Shown here: positions 44,503 through 55,993 of the stretch, one piece after another
Position numbering within the stretch: position 1 is the first letter of the stretch
Layout of the letters: every line of letters starts with the position of its first letter
DNA from: Galeopsis tetrahit
Taxonomy: Eukaryota; Streptophyta; Magnoliopsida; Lamiales; Lamiaceae
NCBI GenBank assembly: GCA_963675135.1
Contig: OY776131.1
Location: 26,465,881-26,529,880, forward strand
Reading direction: 5' to 3'
Length of the DNA: 64,000 nucleotides
The notes under the pieces: model-generated
The model's input: the letters and a program-made list of their open reading frames with translations, nothing else
Databases searched by the model: none
What the model was told of the DNA's origin: nothing
Translations under genes and position numbers: made by a program

Positions 44503-46371
44503 AGTAGTGCTTGAGTGTTAAGTTTTGAGAGCTTGAAATAATTTTGCAGGGCGAGAGAGTATTGAGAGCAAAAAGTGTATTGTGAGCGAAAGGGTTTGGA
44601 AAAGGTTTAAGGATGTGTATATATACTCCAACAATTCTTGATCTAACGGTCAGAATTGGGTTTAATTGTGGAGTAGAGCCCAAGATTTTCCTTCTTAGAT
44701 TTTTGGGCCTTTTCTTTAAATTTGCCGGCGGAATTTGCCAAGTGGCAATAGTTGATTTGCTGGCAATTTGGTAATTGAGTATTAATGACATCATTACCAA
44801 AAATAGCCGTTGTGACTAATTTTATGGCAAAAATTGATCATCAAGGCCGTTTTTTATAAGTGAATTACATTCCTTATATAGGCCAATTTGTTTAATTACA
44901 TTCAGGAGTAAATCTAGAATGAATTACATGATCAAAGATAGTCATTAAACTCTAATTTGAAGTAATCTGATCAGCAGAGTGAAGTCTTCTGATTTCTTGA
45001 ACAGGTCTGCTGATTTCTCTTGGAAGTCTTCTGGTCAGCTGAGTAGATCTTCTGATCAGCTGAGTGGAGGATTGAGATTTGTTGAGTAAATCTTTTGTGC
45101 TTTGAAGGTCCAACCTGGTTTGATGGATTCTTCATTGTTGCTGCGATGGTACAACCTGTATGATGGATTTTCCAGCTTTATTGTGAGTGGTGATCCAACC
45201 TGGTTTGATGGATCCCTCATTGCTGCTGTGATGATCCAGCCGGTATGATGGATCTTCCAGCTCTGTCTCTGAATCAAGTAGGACCATCAAATCAATATGT
45301 AGATGATCAGCCTGGATGATATCCCACTGGTTCAGGTTGCCCTCTCCATCTGATGTTCCTCATCATCAAATGGGATGTAGCATCTAATGTGTCCTTGTTG
45401 AATTTCTTCGCTTCTCTGGTAGGAGAAGGAAGATTGGAAGTGGCTTCAATGGAGTCGAAGAGGGGGCCGTGGACTCAGCCTTCATGTTCTGTTTAGGCAC
45501 AGTAGCTTTGTCCTCTGCATCTCTTCCTCCTTTAGCTTTCAACAAGAACGTCTCTTCTTCTTTTAGCTTTCATAGGCATACTCATGTTGAGTAGGCCAAG
45601 TATGTTGATCTGCATCATCTTCATCTTCTGGACAAATCTTCATCTCCTTCACCCAAGACTTTGGTTGAAGAATGATCTCCATTCCATCTATTCTTTCAAT
45701 CTTCTCCATACCTGAAACAAAAATTATAGTTTGTGATTTGTGTTCTTAGGTGTTCTCATAACTTCCTCCTTTTATAGAGGTAGAAATGAGGTAGTGGAGT
45801 GAAAGATGACAAAACTATAGAGTTGATAGGTCTGAATTTCTGAAAAGTTACTTCTTAAGATCAACAATGAGATTCTTGATCTAAGGGTTCACATTTAAAG
45901 ATATTCAGACTTTATCTTATGGAATGCAGAAGTTATAAATTTTGAGCAAGAGTTATTTGAAATCCGTACTGTGCATGCATACTGTTGAGTCGGTAAGGGT
46001 GGTGTATTAATCCAACCAAGTATAACTCAATAGTACACTGTATTTATGTATATAAATAAAGTATTTTATGAAGAATAGTTTATTATTATACATAGTATAC
46101 ATTGCTTGGAATAAAGAGATCAAATAACTTTGTTCAAGTCTGCTGTATATATATATATATGATATGCAATGCAGATTTTAGAGTATTTCATCAAGGATTC
46201 TTAAGGTATCATTGATTCCCCCTTGATTAGATGCCTCTAAGTTTTCCCTCAGCTTTATTTGTCTTCATTGGGAATGAACTTACCTGAAGATGAGGGTGTC
46301 TATTCACCTCATCTGATCCTCCTAGTCTGCTGCACCTATATCAGATGAGGTCTTCAGCTGATCTCTACTCT
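44503..46371 (-). other. Spacer between RNase H and the third ORF of Sirevirus B
   Basis: No long frame. An 85-bp tandem duplication starts at 45109 and 45194 (TCCAACCTGGTTTGATGGAT), and each unit repeats the GTATGATGGAT motif internally. A (TA)n run lies near 46146-46161. The region may hold the promoter or leader for the third ORF. Confidence 0.6.
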
Positions 46372-47925
46372 TCATGTGCTTGGATCCAGGAGTCCTAAGC
46401 TGTAGCATAGGGTCTTGAATCGTTCTTCAGCTAGGGGCTTAGTCAAGATGTCTGCTCTTTGGATATCTGTGTGAATTTTCTCCATCTTGATGTCCTTCTT
46501 TTCAAGGTGGTCTCTTATGAAGTGGTGTCGGATGTCGACATGCTTGCACCTTGTGTGGAGGACTGGATTTTGAGTGATGGCAATGGCACTGCTGCTATCA
46601 CAATAGATAGGGACTTCTCTTGCCTCTACATTGTAATCCTTGAGTTGTTGAACTAGCCAGAGCAGCTGACTACAACAACTACCAGCTGCCATGTATTCTG
46701 CTTCAGTGGTGGAGGTTGCAACTGAGGTTTGCTTCTTAGAGAACCATGAAATTAACTTGTTGCCTAGGAATTGACAGGTTCCAGATGTGGATTTCCTATC
46801 AATTCTACATCCTCCATAGTCTGAGTCAGAATAGCCACTCAATTCTAGATTGTCATCAGCAGGGTACCATAGTCCTAGGTTGACTGTTCCTTTTAGGTAC
46901 TTGAGAATCTTCCTTGCTGCTTCTAGATGACTTTGCTTTGGGTTTGCTTGAAACCTAGCACATACTCCTACAGCAAATGTTATGTCTGGTCTGCTAGCTG
47001 TAAGGTATAGTAGAGATCCAATTAGTGCTCTATATTCAGCTTGATCAACTGCCTTTCCAGACTCATCTGGTTCCATTTTGAAAGATGTCATCATTGGAAT
47101 CCTTGCAGTCTTGCTTTGTAGAGCTTTGAATCTTTCTAATAGACTCTTGGTATACTTGGACTGGTTGATGAAGATCCCTTCTGAACTCTGCTTGACTTGA
47201 AGTCCTAGGAAGTAATTCATCTCACCCATCATGCTCATTTCAAACTTTCCTTGCATAAGTTCAGAGAACTTCTTGCACATCTCTTGATTGGGTGATCCAA
47301 ATATAATGTCATCTACATATATTTGTACCATTAGAATGTCTTCTCCTTCTTGTATTCTGAAAAGAGTTCTATCCACTTTGCCTTTTGTATATCCATTGTC
47401 AAGTAGGAATTGTGACAATGTGTCATACCAAGCTCTAGGGGCTTGTTCTAGACCATAGAGAGCCTTCTTCAGTCGATATACTTGATCACCTTTTTCAAAT
47501 CCTGGAGGCTGCTCTACATATACTTCTTCTACCAGAATACCATTTAGAAAAGCACTCTTGACATCCATTTGATATACCTTGAAGCCCATATATGATGCAT
47601 AGGCTAGAAACAGTCGTATGGCTTCTAATCTGGCTACTGGAGCAAAGGTTTCATCATAGTCAATCCCTTCAGATTGAGAGTATCCTTTTGCAACTAGCCT
47701 AGCCTTATTTCTAGTTATCACACCATTTTCGTCCTTCTTGTTCTTGAATATCCACTTTGTTCCCACTACATTGTGGTTTTCAGGACGATCTACCAATTCC
47801 CAGACTTCATTTCTTTCGAATTGGTTTAGTTCTTCTTGCATAGCAGTGATCCAATTGCTATCTGTCATTGCTTCTTCTATGTTAGCTGGTTCAATGTTGG
47901 ATAGAAAGGCACACAAGCAGAACAT
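46372..47925 (-). pseudogene. Sirevirus B reverse transcriptase and RNase H
   Basis: 517 codons from the first Met. Reverse transcriptase has the [20 protein letters not shown] block and YVDDIIFGS. The usual [12 protein letters not shown] block reads [12 protein letters not shown], a Lys-to-Glu change. RNase H has [23 protein letters not shown] and the end [13 protein letters not shown]. The frame continues from the upstream part (47950-48678) across a TAA at 47950-47952, where Sirevirus A has Gln. Confidence 0.85.
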
Positions 47926-47949
47926 GGATGATTGTGAGTTCTGATTCAG

Positions 47950-48678
47950 TTATCTTCTGGTCTTGACACCTGATTCTGCTCCTCCTAAGATGAGGTTTGA
48001 TGGATGGTTGTTTCTCCATGTATGCCTCATGGGAGTATCTGTATTAGATGAGCTTGGATTCTCATCTGATCTAGTGCCATCAGGAGGGTTGACTTGATTA
48101 GGTCGATCATCATCTGTATCTTGTGTGTCAAAGAGATCATTCCCCCTGGCATTTGGGATTGGTGCATCTTGATTCTGGTCAGCTTGTCCTGCTTGAGTTT
48201 GAGATCTAGTGACAGGTCTATGAGGCTTATCCTCCTCTGGTTCTTCAGGGAAAGGTTCATTTACTTCAATGAACTCATCTGGTCTGGACTTGATTACTAG
48301 ATGTCTCATCTGTTCTGCAGCTGAGTTTGTTTCTACTGCATTCTTATCACAAGATTCATCAAAAACAACATGAGGTGTTTCTTCCACAAGAAGGTTTCGT
48401 TTGTTGAGTACCCTGAATGCTTTGCTAGTAGAGGAGTATCCTAAGAATATCCCCTCATCTGCTTTGGCATCAAAGGCATTCAACTTACTCTTCCCATTGT
48501 TGTGAATGAAACACTTACAACCAAATATATGAAAGTAAGATACTCTAGGTTTTCTTCCTTTCCACAGTTCATATGGGGTTTTTCTCATGTATTTTATGAA
48601 TACCTGACCTGTTTTGAGTGTGACAAGCTGTGTTGATGGCTTCTGCCCATAGCTTCTTGGGAGTGGAGAATTCAGCAA
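47950..48678 (-). pseudogene. Sirevirus B integrase C-terminal region
   Basis: From about 48605 down this frame carries the integrase end ([20 protein letters not shown], the [15 protein letters not shown] motif) and the acidic linker to reverse transcriptase. The first part of the frame (48605-48678) is out of phase with the true product, which lies in the overlapping frame 48569-49657. A frameshift near 48600-48625 separates them. Confidence 0.8.
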
Positions 48679-49657
48679 GGAGTGTTCTGGCAGCTTCTTT
48701 GAGTGTTCTGACTCTTCTTTCAGCTACACCATTCTGTTGAGGTGTTCTTGCTGCACTTGTCTCATGCTGAATACCATTAGAAGTACAATAGGCAATAATA
48801 TAAGAGTTAATGAATTCAGTGCCTTTGTCACTTCTAATTTTCACAATTGGTTCTCCTTTCTCTACTTGGATCCTCTTCAATAGTTCAGGAAGTTTCTGCT
48901 GTGTTTCACTCTTCTTGTATAAGAAGATAACCCAAGTAAACTTGGAGTAGTCATCTACAACAATAAGAGTGTACTTTCTTCCTGTTAGAGTGGTTGGAGT
49001 GATTGGTCCAAAGAGATCCATGTGAAGCAATTCAAGAACTCTGCTGGTTGATGCTGTCTTCTTGGTCTTGAAGGAGACCTTTGTTTGCTTTCCTTGTTGA
49101 CATGCATCACATACCTGATCTTTACAGTAGAGTTCATTAGGCAGTCCATCAACTAAGGATTCCCTTGCTAACTTGTTCATAGTCTTAAAGTTCAGATGAC
49201 TAAGACGTTTGTGCCATAGCCAGCTGACATCTTTAGGGCTCTTCACAAGCAGACATGTATCCTTAGGACAGTTGTTCCAATTTGCAAGATACATACTTCC
49301 CTTTCTAGATCCTGTTAGAAGGTTTTGTTTTGTTCTCTTATCACTTATGAGACACTCATCTTTAGAGAATTTGACTGAGTAACCAGTGTCACAAAAATGA
49401 GAAACAGATAGTAAATTAAACTTAAGACCTTCTACATATGATACATCATGTACCTCAATGTCACCATTTTTAAGGGTGCCATATCCTTTTGTGTTACCAT
49501 GCGCGTTATCACCAAAGAAAACTTTTGGACCTTTCTTCTCTATGTAGTTGGTCAGCAGGGCTTTGGTTCCTGTCATGTGAGTTGAGCATCCACTATCTAT
49601 GTACCAAGTTTCTCCTGCTAGACCTCCTCTTCTGTATAGGTCCCTTCTTTCCTGCAA
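48569..49657 (-). pseudogene. Sirevirus B protease and integrase core
   Basis: Protease motif WYIDSGCSTHMTG appears near the start. The integrase zinc finger is complete (HKRLSHLN and CDACQQGK). The catalytic residues are visible in [11 protein letters not shown] (Asp), IRSDKGTEF (Asp) and [10 protein letters not shown] (Glu). The upstream frame is in phase but separated by TAA at 49664-49666. The downstream end is lost to the frameshift near 48600. Confidence 0.85.
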
Positions 49658-49663
49658 GAAAAG

Positions 49664-50305
49664 TTAAGTTTTAGGTACCCATTTTGTTTTGGGTCCTTGG
49701 GTGTTAGTACTACCCTTGGGAACCCACATATACATTGGTCGTTTAAACAACCTTGAACATTTGAGTTGTTTCCCTCGGGCATCACAGAACCAAATCTTAC
49801 CAGTCAGCACCTTGGACTGATCTGATTTGTTCTTTGTGTCAGCTAAGTAATAGTCAAATGATTTCCCTTTATAGGAGTGTACATACATGATCTTTTGACT
49901 AGTTACATTTGGCCTGGGTGCATTAGCTGGTCGATGCACACGATTATATGGACCATACTCTTCTGTTCTCACAATATCATAAGAAATAGGGGGTGCAAAG
50001 AGAACAAATTTGTTTGAAGAAGATTTCTTCTTCTTGGCTGGAGCAGCATACAGCTGAGACTGTCTCAGGCGAGATGGTCTAGGATGTCTGCTGTTTCTCT
50101 GTACAGGCTTGGGGTTAGCTTGTCCTTTACCATTTTTGGTTTTGGAATAGTTAGCCTTAGCTGGTACAGATGCCTTCTGGTTCATATTAGGTTCACTGTG
50201 TTTAGAACACTCACCCTTTTCATGTGTCTGAGTAGTGCACTTGTTAGGTGTACTACCCCCAGCTGGAGAGGATGTAGATGGATTAAGTTCATAACCAAAA
50301 CCCAT
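49664..50305 (-). pseudogene. Sirevirus B gag-pol linker
   Basis: Basic region from MGFGYELNPSTSSPAGG to KWVPKT, in phase with gag before it (TAG at 50330-50332) and protease after it (TAA at 49664-49666). The same linker is seen in Sirevirus A at 54927-55490. Confidence 0.75.
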
Positions 50306-50329
50306 CTTATTGCCATTTGATCTATAATA

Positions 50330-52066
50330 CTAAGAGATACTTTCAATAGTAGTAGAAGCTTTATTGAATTCTGATATCTTTTGATTTAGGCATTCCTTCT
50401 CCTTTTCTAAGAGCTTGTGTGCTTGGAAGAGGTCATCGAATTTGGATTGTAGTGAACGAAGTTCCTTAGTTTCTAAGGCTTGAGTTTGTAACATCCCCTC
50501 ATACAACTGAGTTATTGTGGTATTTTCTTCCTTAAGAAGCTCCACTTCTCTGGTCAATCTTTCATTCATTGTGACCAACTCTGGGGTGTTTTCAAACTTA
50601 GCCTTTTTCAACTTAGCAATTTCTTTCCTTAGATCCTTATTCTCCTCTTCCACTTCTATGAAAGCTCTAGTGGCAATATCCAGATCACCTTTTACCTTTC
50701 TTAAAGATTGATAATAGGTGTCTTCTGATTCGCCTTCAGATGAGTTTATCTCATCTGATTGTGAAAAAATAGGTGAATGGAAAGTAGTAGTATATGAGTT
50801 TACCTCATTTTCACCTATGACCATCATAGCTAGGTCGTCTGAATCATCTGAAAAGATTTGATCGTCTGGTGATGTAGGGAGTTCATCACTTTGATATTCA
50901 GATTCTTCAGTCACCATTGCTTTCTTGTCTGAGGTTCTTCTCGGCCTTCTTTCTTTCTTGTCATCCAAATCCAACTCAGGACATTCATAGACATAGTGAC
51001 CTGGTTTGCGACAGTTGAAGCAAGATCCAGGTTTCTGATTTGAGTTGCCTTTCCTTGGAGGAGTGGCATCTCTTCTTCTAGATCCTCGGCTGTCAAATGA
51101 CTCCACATCCTTTCTAGGATGTCTTTCTGGTGTTCTTTCTCTGGAACCTCTAGAGGGTGAACTTGCTCTTCTATCTTTGTAGTTTCTATAGAATTTTCTA
51201 TATTTTTTGTTGAGGGTGTTCATCCTTTCAAATCTTTTGATCATAAGAGCCATTTGTTCCTTCAGACTCATGTCTGATCCTTCACAGTCTTCTGTTTTCA
51301 GAGAGGTCTTGCCAGATGAGGTACTTGCAGCTTTTGTATTGGCTGCCTTGAAGGCTACAGTCTTGGAGGTAGATGGGGTTGCAGCTGGCTCATCACTTCC
51401 TGAGTTTTCTTCTCTTTCCAGATCATATTCATGAGCTTTTAGATTCTGAAATAGAGTTTGAGCAGACCACTTCTTGATATCTTGAGTATCCTTGATGATG
51501 GTCTTCTTGAGTCTCCATTTCTTGGTTAGAGAGTCTAAGATCTTTAGATTTTTCTCTCTATTTGTATATTTCTTGCCCAGAGATTCTATATCATTGATGA
51601 TCTTGGTAAATCTATTGTCTAACTGATCAATAGACTCTTGTGGTTGCATCTTGAAGTGTTCGAACTTCTTGACTGCTGTAGACAACTTGGATTCCTTGAT
51701 CAGCTCAGTTCCTTCACAGAGAAGTGCCAATGCCTCCCACATCTCTCTGGCTGACTCACAGTGGATTACCTTTGCAATGTACTCATTTGGAAGAGTTTGC
51801 ATTATGTAGTCTTGAGCAATGCTATCAAGATTTGATTGCTTCATCTCTTCTGGTGTGAGGTCCTTCATGGGCTTGGGAACCAGCTCTCCAACTGGGACTT
51901 CTGGATCACCATTTACAGTGTTGACTGTCATGATGGTGATCGGGCCTTCTGTGATTACAGACCACATCTTGTAGTGGACTGATGTGAGATTCTTCCTCAT
52001 CCTGATCTTCCAGTAATCATAATCCTCAACTGAAAACTTAGGCAACTTTCGCATGTTAGCACTCAT
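50330..52066 (-). CDS. Sirevirus B gag
   Basis: 578 codons from MSANMRKLPKFSVEDYDYWK. UBN2-type gag domain at about residues 70-215, then a Ser/Arg-rich basic region and a CCHC zinc knuckle near 350 (CFNCRKPGHYVYEC). An acidic stretch and a C-terminal coiled coil follow (about 450-570; LRKEIAKLKKA, LTREVELLKEEN). It ends at TAG, in phase with pol. In related elements gag and pol are one frame, so this TAG is probably a mutation. Confidence 0.88.
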   Translation of the reverse strand: MSANMRKLPKFSVEDYDYWKIRMRKNLTSVHYKMWSVITEGPITIMTVNTVNGDPEVPVGELVPKPMKDLTPEEMKQSNLDSIAQDYIMQTLPNEYIAKVIHCESAREMWEALALLCEGTELIKESKLSTAVKKFEHFKMQPQESIDQLDNRFTKIINDIESLGKKYTNREKNLKILDSLTKKWRLKKTIIKDTQDIKKWSAQTLFQNLKAHEYDLEREENSGSDEPAATPSTSKTVAFKAANTKAASTSSGKTSLKTEDCEGSDMSLKEQMALMIKRFERMNTLNKKYRKFYRNYKDRRASSPSRGSRERTPERHPRKDVESFDSRGSRRRDATPPRKGNSNQKPGSCFNCRKPGHYVYECPELDLDDKKERRPRRTSDKKAMVTEESEYQSDELPTSPDDQIFSDDSDDLAMMVIGENEVNSYTTTFHSPIFSQSDEINSSEGESEDTYYQSLRKVKGDLDIATRAFIEVEEENKDLRKEIAKLKKAKFENTPELVTMNERLTREVELLKEENTTITQLYEGMLQTQALETKELRSLQSKFDDLFQAHKLLEKEKECLNQKISEFNKASTTIESIS

Positions 52067-52177
52067 GTTGTATGAGTTTTCAAAAACAAGTTTTTAAAAA
52101 GATCTGTTCAAGAGGACTACAGAAAGACTCCCTCAAGTCTTCTGATAATCTAGAGACAGTAGTCCGTTAGAACCACT

Positions 52178-52189
52178 GCTCTGATACCA
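52178..52189 (-). promoter_or_regulatory. Primer-binding site of Sirevirus B
   Basis: The minus strand reads TGGTATCAGAGC, two bases inside the 5' LTR border at 52192. Confidence 0.9.
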
Positions 52190-52191
52190 CT

Positions 52192-53627
52192 TGTTGGTCC
52201 CTGAACGAGTAGTGAGTGGGATTAAAGTCTAGAGGGGAGGGGTGAATAGACTTTAAAACTTTTTCAAACAGAGTTGGGAACCTCTTCTGATTGCTATGTC
52301 AACTGGACTGCAAGTCTGCAGGTCCAGATGACTATAGTGATCTGATTGTTAAGGTTATATGCGGAATTATGGTGGCCCTTGTTTAGACTCGTTCTTGTAA
52401 CTTGTTTTACTTAATGAAAATACTCAGCTGATGCTGGTTTGAAAGTTATGGCCTGTTTTAAAGAGTGTTGAAATAACAGTATGCACTATATAATAATGAA
52501 TGTAAAGGCAGAAATGTAAAGTGCAGAAAGTAAATAACACCGGATTTATAGTGGTTTGGATATACGATCCTACGTCCACTCTCACGTCCTAACGTGATGT
52601 TTAATCCCTTTAATTTCCACAAATTACAAGGGTCTTGACCTTTATAGTCCCAAGGTTAGGACTTTGAGATCTGAGCCGTCCTAACAGCTACGGTCTCCAC
52701 AAGTGATTGTAAGCACTTGCACTTTGAGGGGTTCAAAAACTTTAACCTTTCGGTGAGGGTTTGGGGTTTTTGAGATGTATCCAACTAATGGTTCAAGCTT
52801 ATAATTTGCTTAACCACTATGCCTAAAACAATTGATATACAATATGAACAGGTTTCACGTTCTTAAGGGTTGGATAGGAAGCACTTAAGAGCTATGGATA
52901 ATCTAATGGATTTCTGGCTCTTGGAGAACTCTTAGAACAGTATGGCTGTCTGCTTGATTGCTTGCTTAGCTTGAGAATTCTCTCTTGTGGCTTCTGTGTT
53001 TGTGATTCCTCATCCTCTTGTATTTATAATGGAGATTGGTTGCAACTAGCCGTTGGAGTTGACTAGCCGTTTGAGCAATCTTTCCATAATAGTTTGATTC
53101 CTTGATTCCAGCCGCTTGATTGCTTCAATCCTGGGATCATGTCAATCTTCTAAATAAGGTAGGTCTTCGTTTGAGTTGCAAGATGACTTGGGAATCAGCC
53201 GAGTCCTGGAAGAGCACATAGTCTTCTGATCTGTACTTCTAGTCTTCTGACTACTCTTCTGGCCTTAGGTCTTCTGTCTTCTGATATTAGACGAGTAACA
53301 CTCTTCTGATCTGGAAATTCTTTGTACTGCTTTAGGCCATCTTCAATCTGGGACTCCATCAGATAGGTAGGTATACAAGCACCTTAACTTATCTGGTCTT
53401 CAAGGATCTTCTAGTCTTCATGTCTTCTACTCTTCTCATCTTGAGGATAGGCATGTAAGCCAGGACTGTGCTGATCAGCTGATAACAATACAATTGATCA
53501 CACAAGACTAGTCTAAGCTGTTCTATACAAGTCAGCTGATCCTATTACATTTATAAACTCTAAGTGTTTTGGCCATCAAAACTATTCTAACATCAAGTGG
53601 GGCTTAGGGTGAATTTATATCCCAACA
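52192..53627 (-). repeat. 5' LTR of Sirevirus B
   Basis: 1436 bp, nearly identical to 39098-40533. Adjacent to the primer-binding site on one side and the AGATC duplication on the other. Confidence 0.93.
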
Positions 53628-53632
53628 AGATC
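53628..53632. repeat. Target duplication of Sirevirus B, right copy
   Basis: AGATC, identical to 39093-39097. Confidence 0.92.
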
Positions 53633-54926
53633 CAATAGTGAGCAGTGATAGGGAGAAGGAAATCTCCAAGAGTTTGCTTTTAAGGCATCTACCTCTAAGA
53701 AGTCTAGATCATCTATGTCTAAGTCTTCAAGCATAAAATATGAACTAGATAGTACTGATCTTACTCTTAAGGATCAGTTGAACTTAATGATAAAGAGGTT
53801 TGACAAACTTAATAAGCGTTATTGTAGATATAAGAGATTTTATAAGGATTCTCAGGGCTCTAGTAACAGGGACTCTTCTAGGACCAGAAGGGATCACAAA
53901 TCTTCTGAAAGGAGAGATGAGGTCTCTAATGAGAAAAGAAGAGACAGGAACTCTACTGATAGGAAGGATAAGAACTCTACTGATAGAAAGGATATGAATC
54001 GATATCATTATCCTACTAAACGTTCTACTAATGAACCTCTGTGTTATAACTGTGAAAAGCCAGGTCATTACATCCATGAATGTCTTGATCTGAGTGCTGA
54101 AGACAGAAAAGAAAGGAAAGCAAGAAGAGATCGCAAGTATGCAAAGGGTAAGAGGGCAATGGTGGCTTACAATGAGTCTGATACGGATTCAGATGAGTTG
54201 TCATCGTCTTCATCTGAGTACCCTTCTAGCAGTGAGAAAGAAGTCTTCATTGCAGATGATGGGCTGGTTATGATGGCAAAAATCGATCAAGAGGTATCAT
54301 CTGTCACATCTTTTCAATTTTGTGATGAATCTGATTCTGATTTATGTGACACTGCTGATAGTAGTGTAGGGAGTAGTCTTCATCATTCCAATGGAGTGAC
54401 TGAAGAAGACCTCCTACAAGCTAACAAATCATTCATGGAAATCAGTGATGAGAATATATCTTTAAACCAAGAAATCATTACTCTTCGAGAAGCTCAATTA
54501 AAAGTGGATCCTAATATAACTGTTCTAAATGCACGGCTATCAGAAGAGTTGTCACAACTCAAAGAAAAGTATGCATCTATAGACAAATTATATCAGGGTA
54601 TGCTTCATACACAAGCTAAAGAGACCAATGAATTCAATGATTTAAAGAGTAAATGTGAAAAACTTGAAGAGCGCAATAGATTCTTAGAATCTGAAGTACT
54701 GAGCTTGGATCTAAAGCTATCTGATATGGTTAACTCTTCTAAGATTAACCAAACATTATCAGACAAATACAGAGCTCCTTATGATAAAAGTGGGATAGGT
54801 ACAGAAATGCCTAGTTCCTCTACTTCAGGAATTAAGAACACTACAGGAGCTAGTTCAAGTTCTTTACATCTAGATAAAGGAAAAGAACATATGACCTATG
54901 ATAATGAACCAAAATCCAAAGTATAG
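53633..54926 (+). pseudogene. Sirevirus A gag, C-terminal part
   Basis: Continues gag from 39097 after the insertion. A frameshift lies between 53633 and about 53680. From then on the frame is open through 54926. It has a Lys/Arg/Asp/Ser-rich region with a repeated DRKDKNST motif, the zinc knuckle (CYNCEKPGHYIHEC), an acidic stretch, and a coiled coil (LNARLSEELSQLKEKYAS). It ends at TAG (54924-54926), probably a former Gln codon, because the linker continues in the same phase. Confidence 0.82.
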
Positions 54927-55612
54927 TCTAAATACATTCCTCCTACTACCAAGAATGGTAAAAAGAAGAATGAATCTAGACCAGTACAGTCAAGACCATA
55001 CCAGAAGAGTTTTACTCCTCTGACCAGAGCAGAACTGTCCTGGAATCAGAAGAGGCAAACTCAGCACAGTAGGTCAAGACAAGCACAGACAAGTTGGAAA
55101 CAGCCTAGACCTCCTTTTATTAGGCACTCTCAGCTGCACTCAACTAAACCTAGGAAATTTGTTCCTCATTATCATAACAAACCTGTTCTTTATCCTCCAC
55201 CTTTATCTTATGATATCATTGGAGAGGAAAGACCAAAACGCATCTATAAGCCGTATGGTCCACAGGCTTTTAGGCCCTATGCAAACTATTACAGATATAC
55301 TGATCTTACTGAAAAAGGGATAGAACCAAGGAAAGGCTATCTCAGAAAAATAGATCCTAAGTCTACTAATAATTTGGATAAGGTCAATAAAGTATTGTTC
55401 TGTGATAAGCATGGTAGAAAACTTAAGAGGTCTCAATTATTCAAATCTTCAATGTTTATTTGGATACCTCTTACTACTAACCCCCAAGGACCCCAATAAA
55501 GAAAGGGTACCTAAATTATTAAGATCACTACTTGCAGGGTCGACTGGATCTATACAAGAAAGGTGGTTCTGTTGGAGAAACTTAGTACATAGACAGTGGG
55601 TGTTCTCACCAC
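54927..55612 (+). pseudogene. Sirevirus A gag-pol linker and start of protease
   Basis: Linker homologous to 49664-50305 (KSTNNLDKVNKVLFCDKHGR, then MFIWIP...). Frame breaks occur near 55490. The protease site YIDSGCSHHMTG (about 55586-55620) follows a TAG at 55583-55585 where Sirevirus B has Trp. Confidence 0.75.
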
Positions 55613-55912
55613 ATGACTGGTACCAGGGCTCTTCTTTCTGACTATCATGAGCAAGAAGGACCAAATGTGATCTTTGGAGATAGTTCCATGGCAATCACAA
55701 AAGGATTTGGATACATCAAAAATGGAGATGTAGAGATTCAGGATGTCTCATATGTAGAAGGTTTGAAATACAATTTGTTATCTGTCTCTCAATTTTGTGA
55801 CAGGGGCTATAAAGTTTACTTCAAAAGCACCAAATGCGAAATCTGGGATAAAAGAACACACACTATCCTACTGGTTGGAGTAAGACAAGGCAGTGTCTAC
55901 ATTGTGAATTAG
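55613..55912 (+). pseudogene. Sirevirus A protease and start of integrase region
   Basis: Starts at the Met of HMTGTRALL within the protease and holds VSYVEGLKYNLLSVSQFCD. It ends at TAG (55910-55912), again where Sirevirus B has Trp. The frame continues in phase to 58654. Confidence 0.8.
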
Positions 55913-55993
55913 AATAGCTGCCCTAGGGATGCTTGCCTTCTTAGTAAGAGTCCTAAAGAGACCAGCTGGCTATGGCACAGATGCCTATGCCAT

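Larger units (their letters stand above)
39098..53627 (-). mobile_element. Sirevirus B (Ty1/copia, SIRE lineage), nested in Sirevirus A
   Basis: 14,530 bp between TSDs AGATC. Minus-strand order: 5' LTR, primer site, gag, protease-integrase, reverse transcriptase-RNase H, 1.9 kb spacer, long third ORF, polypurine tract, 3' LTR. The LTRs are nearly identical, so the insertion is recent, yet gag-pol carries three in-frame stops and one frameshift. Confidence 0.94.

Noticed and set aside
49640..49666. TAA before an apparent splice acceptor (TTTTCTTGCAG) at the gag-pol linker of Sirevirus B
   Set aside because: It could suggest an intron that removes the stop, but no matching donor upstream was evident and Sirevirus A has no similar arrangement; simple mutation is more likely.
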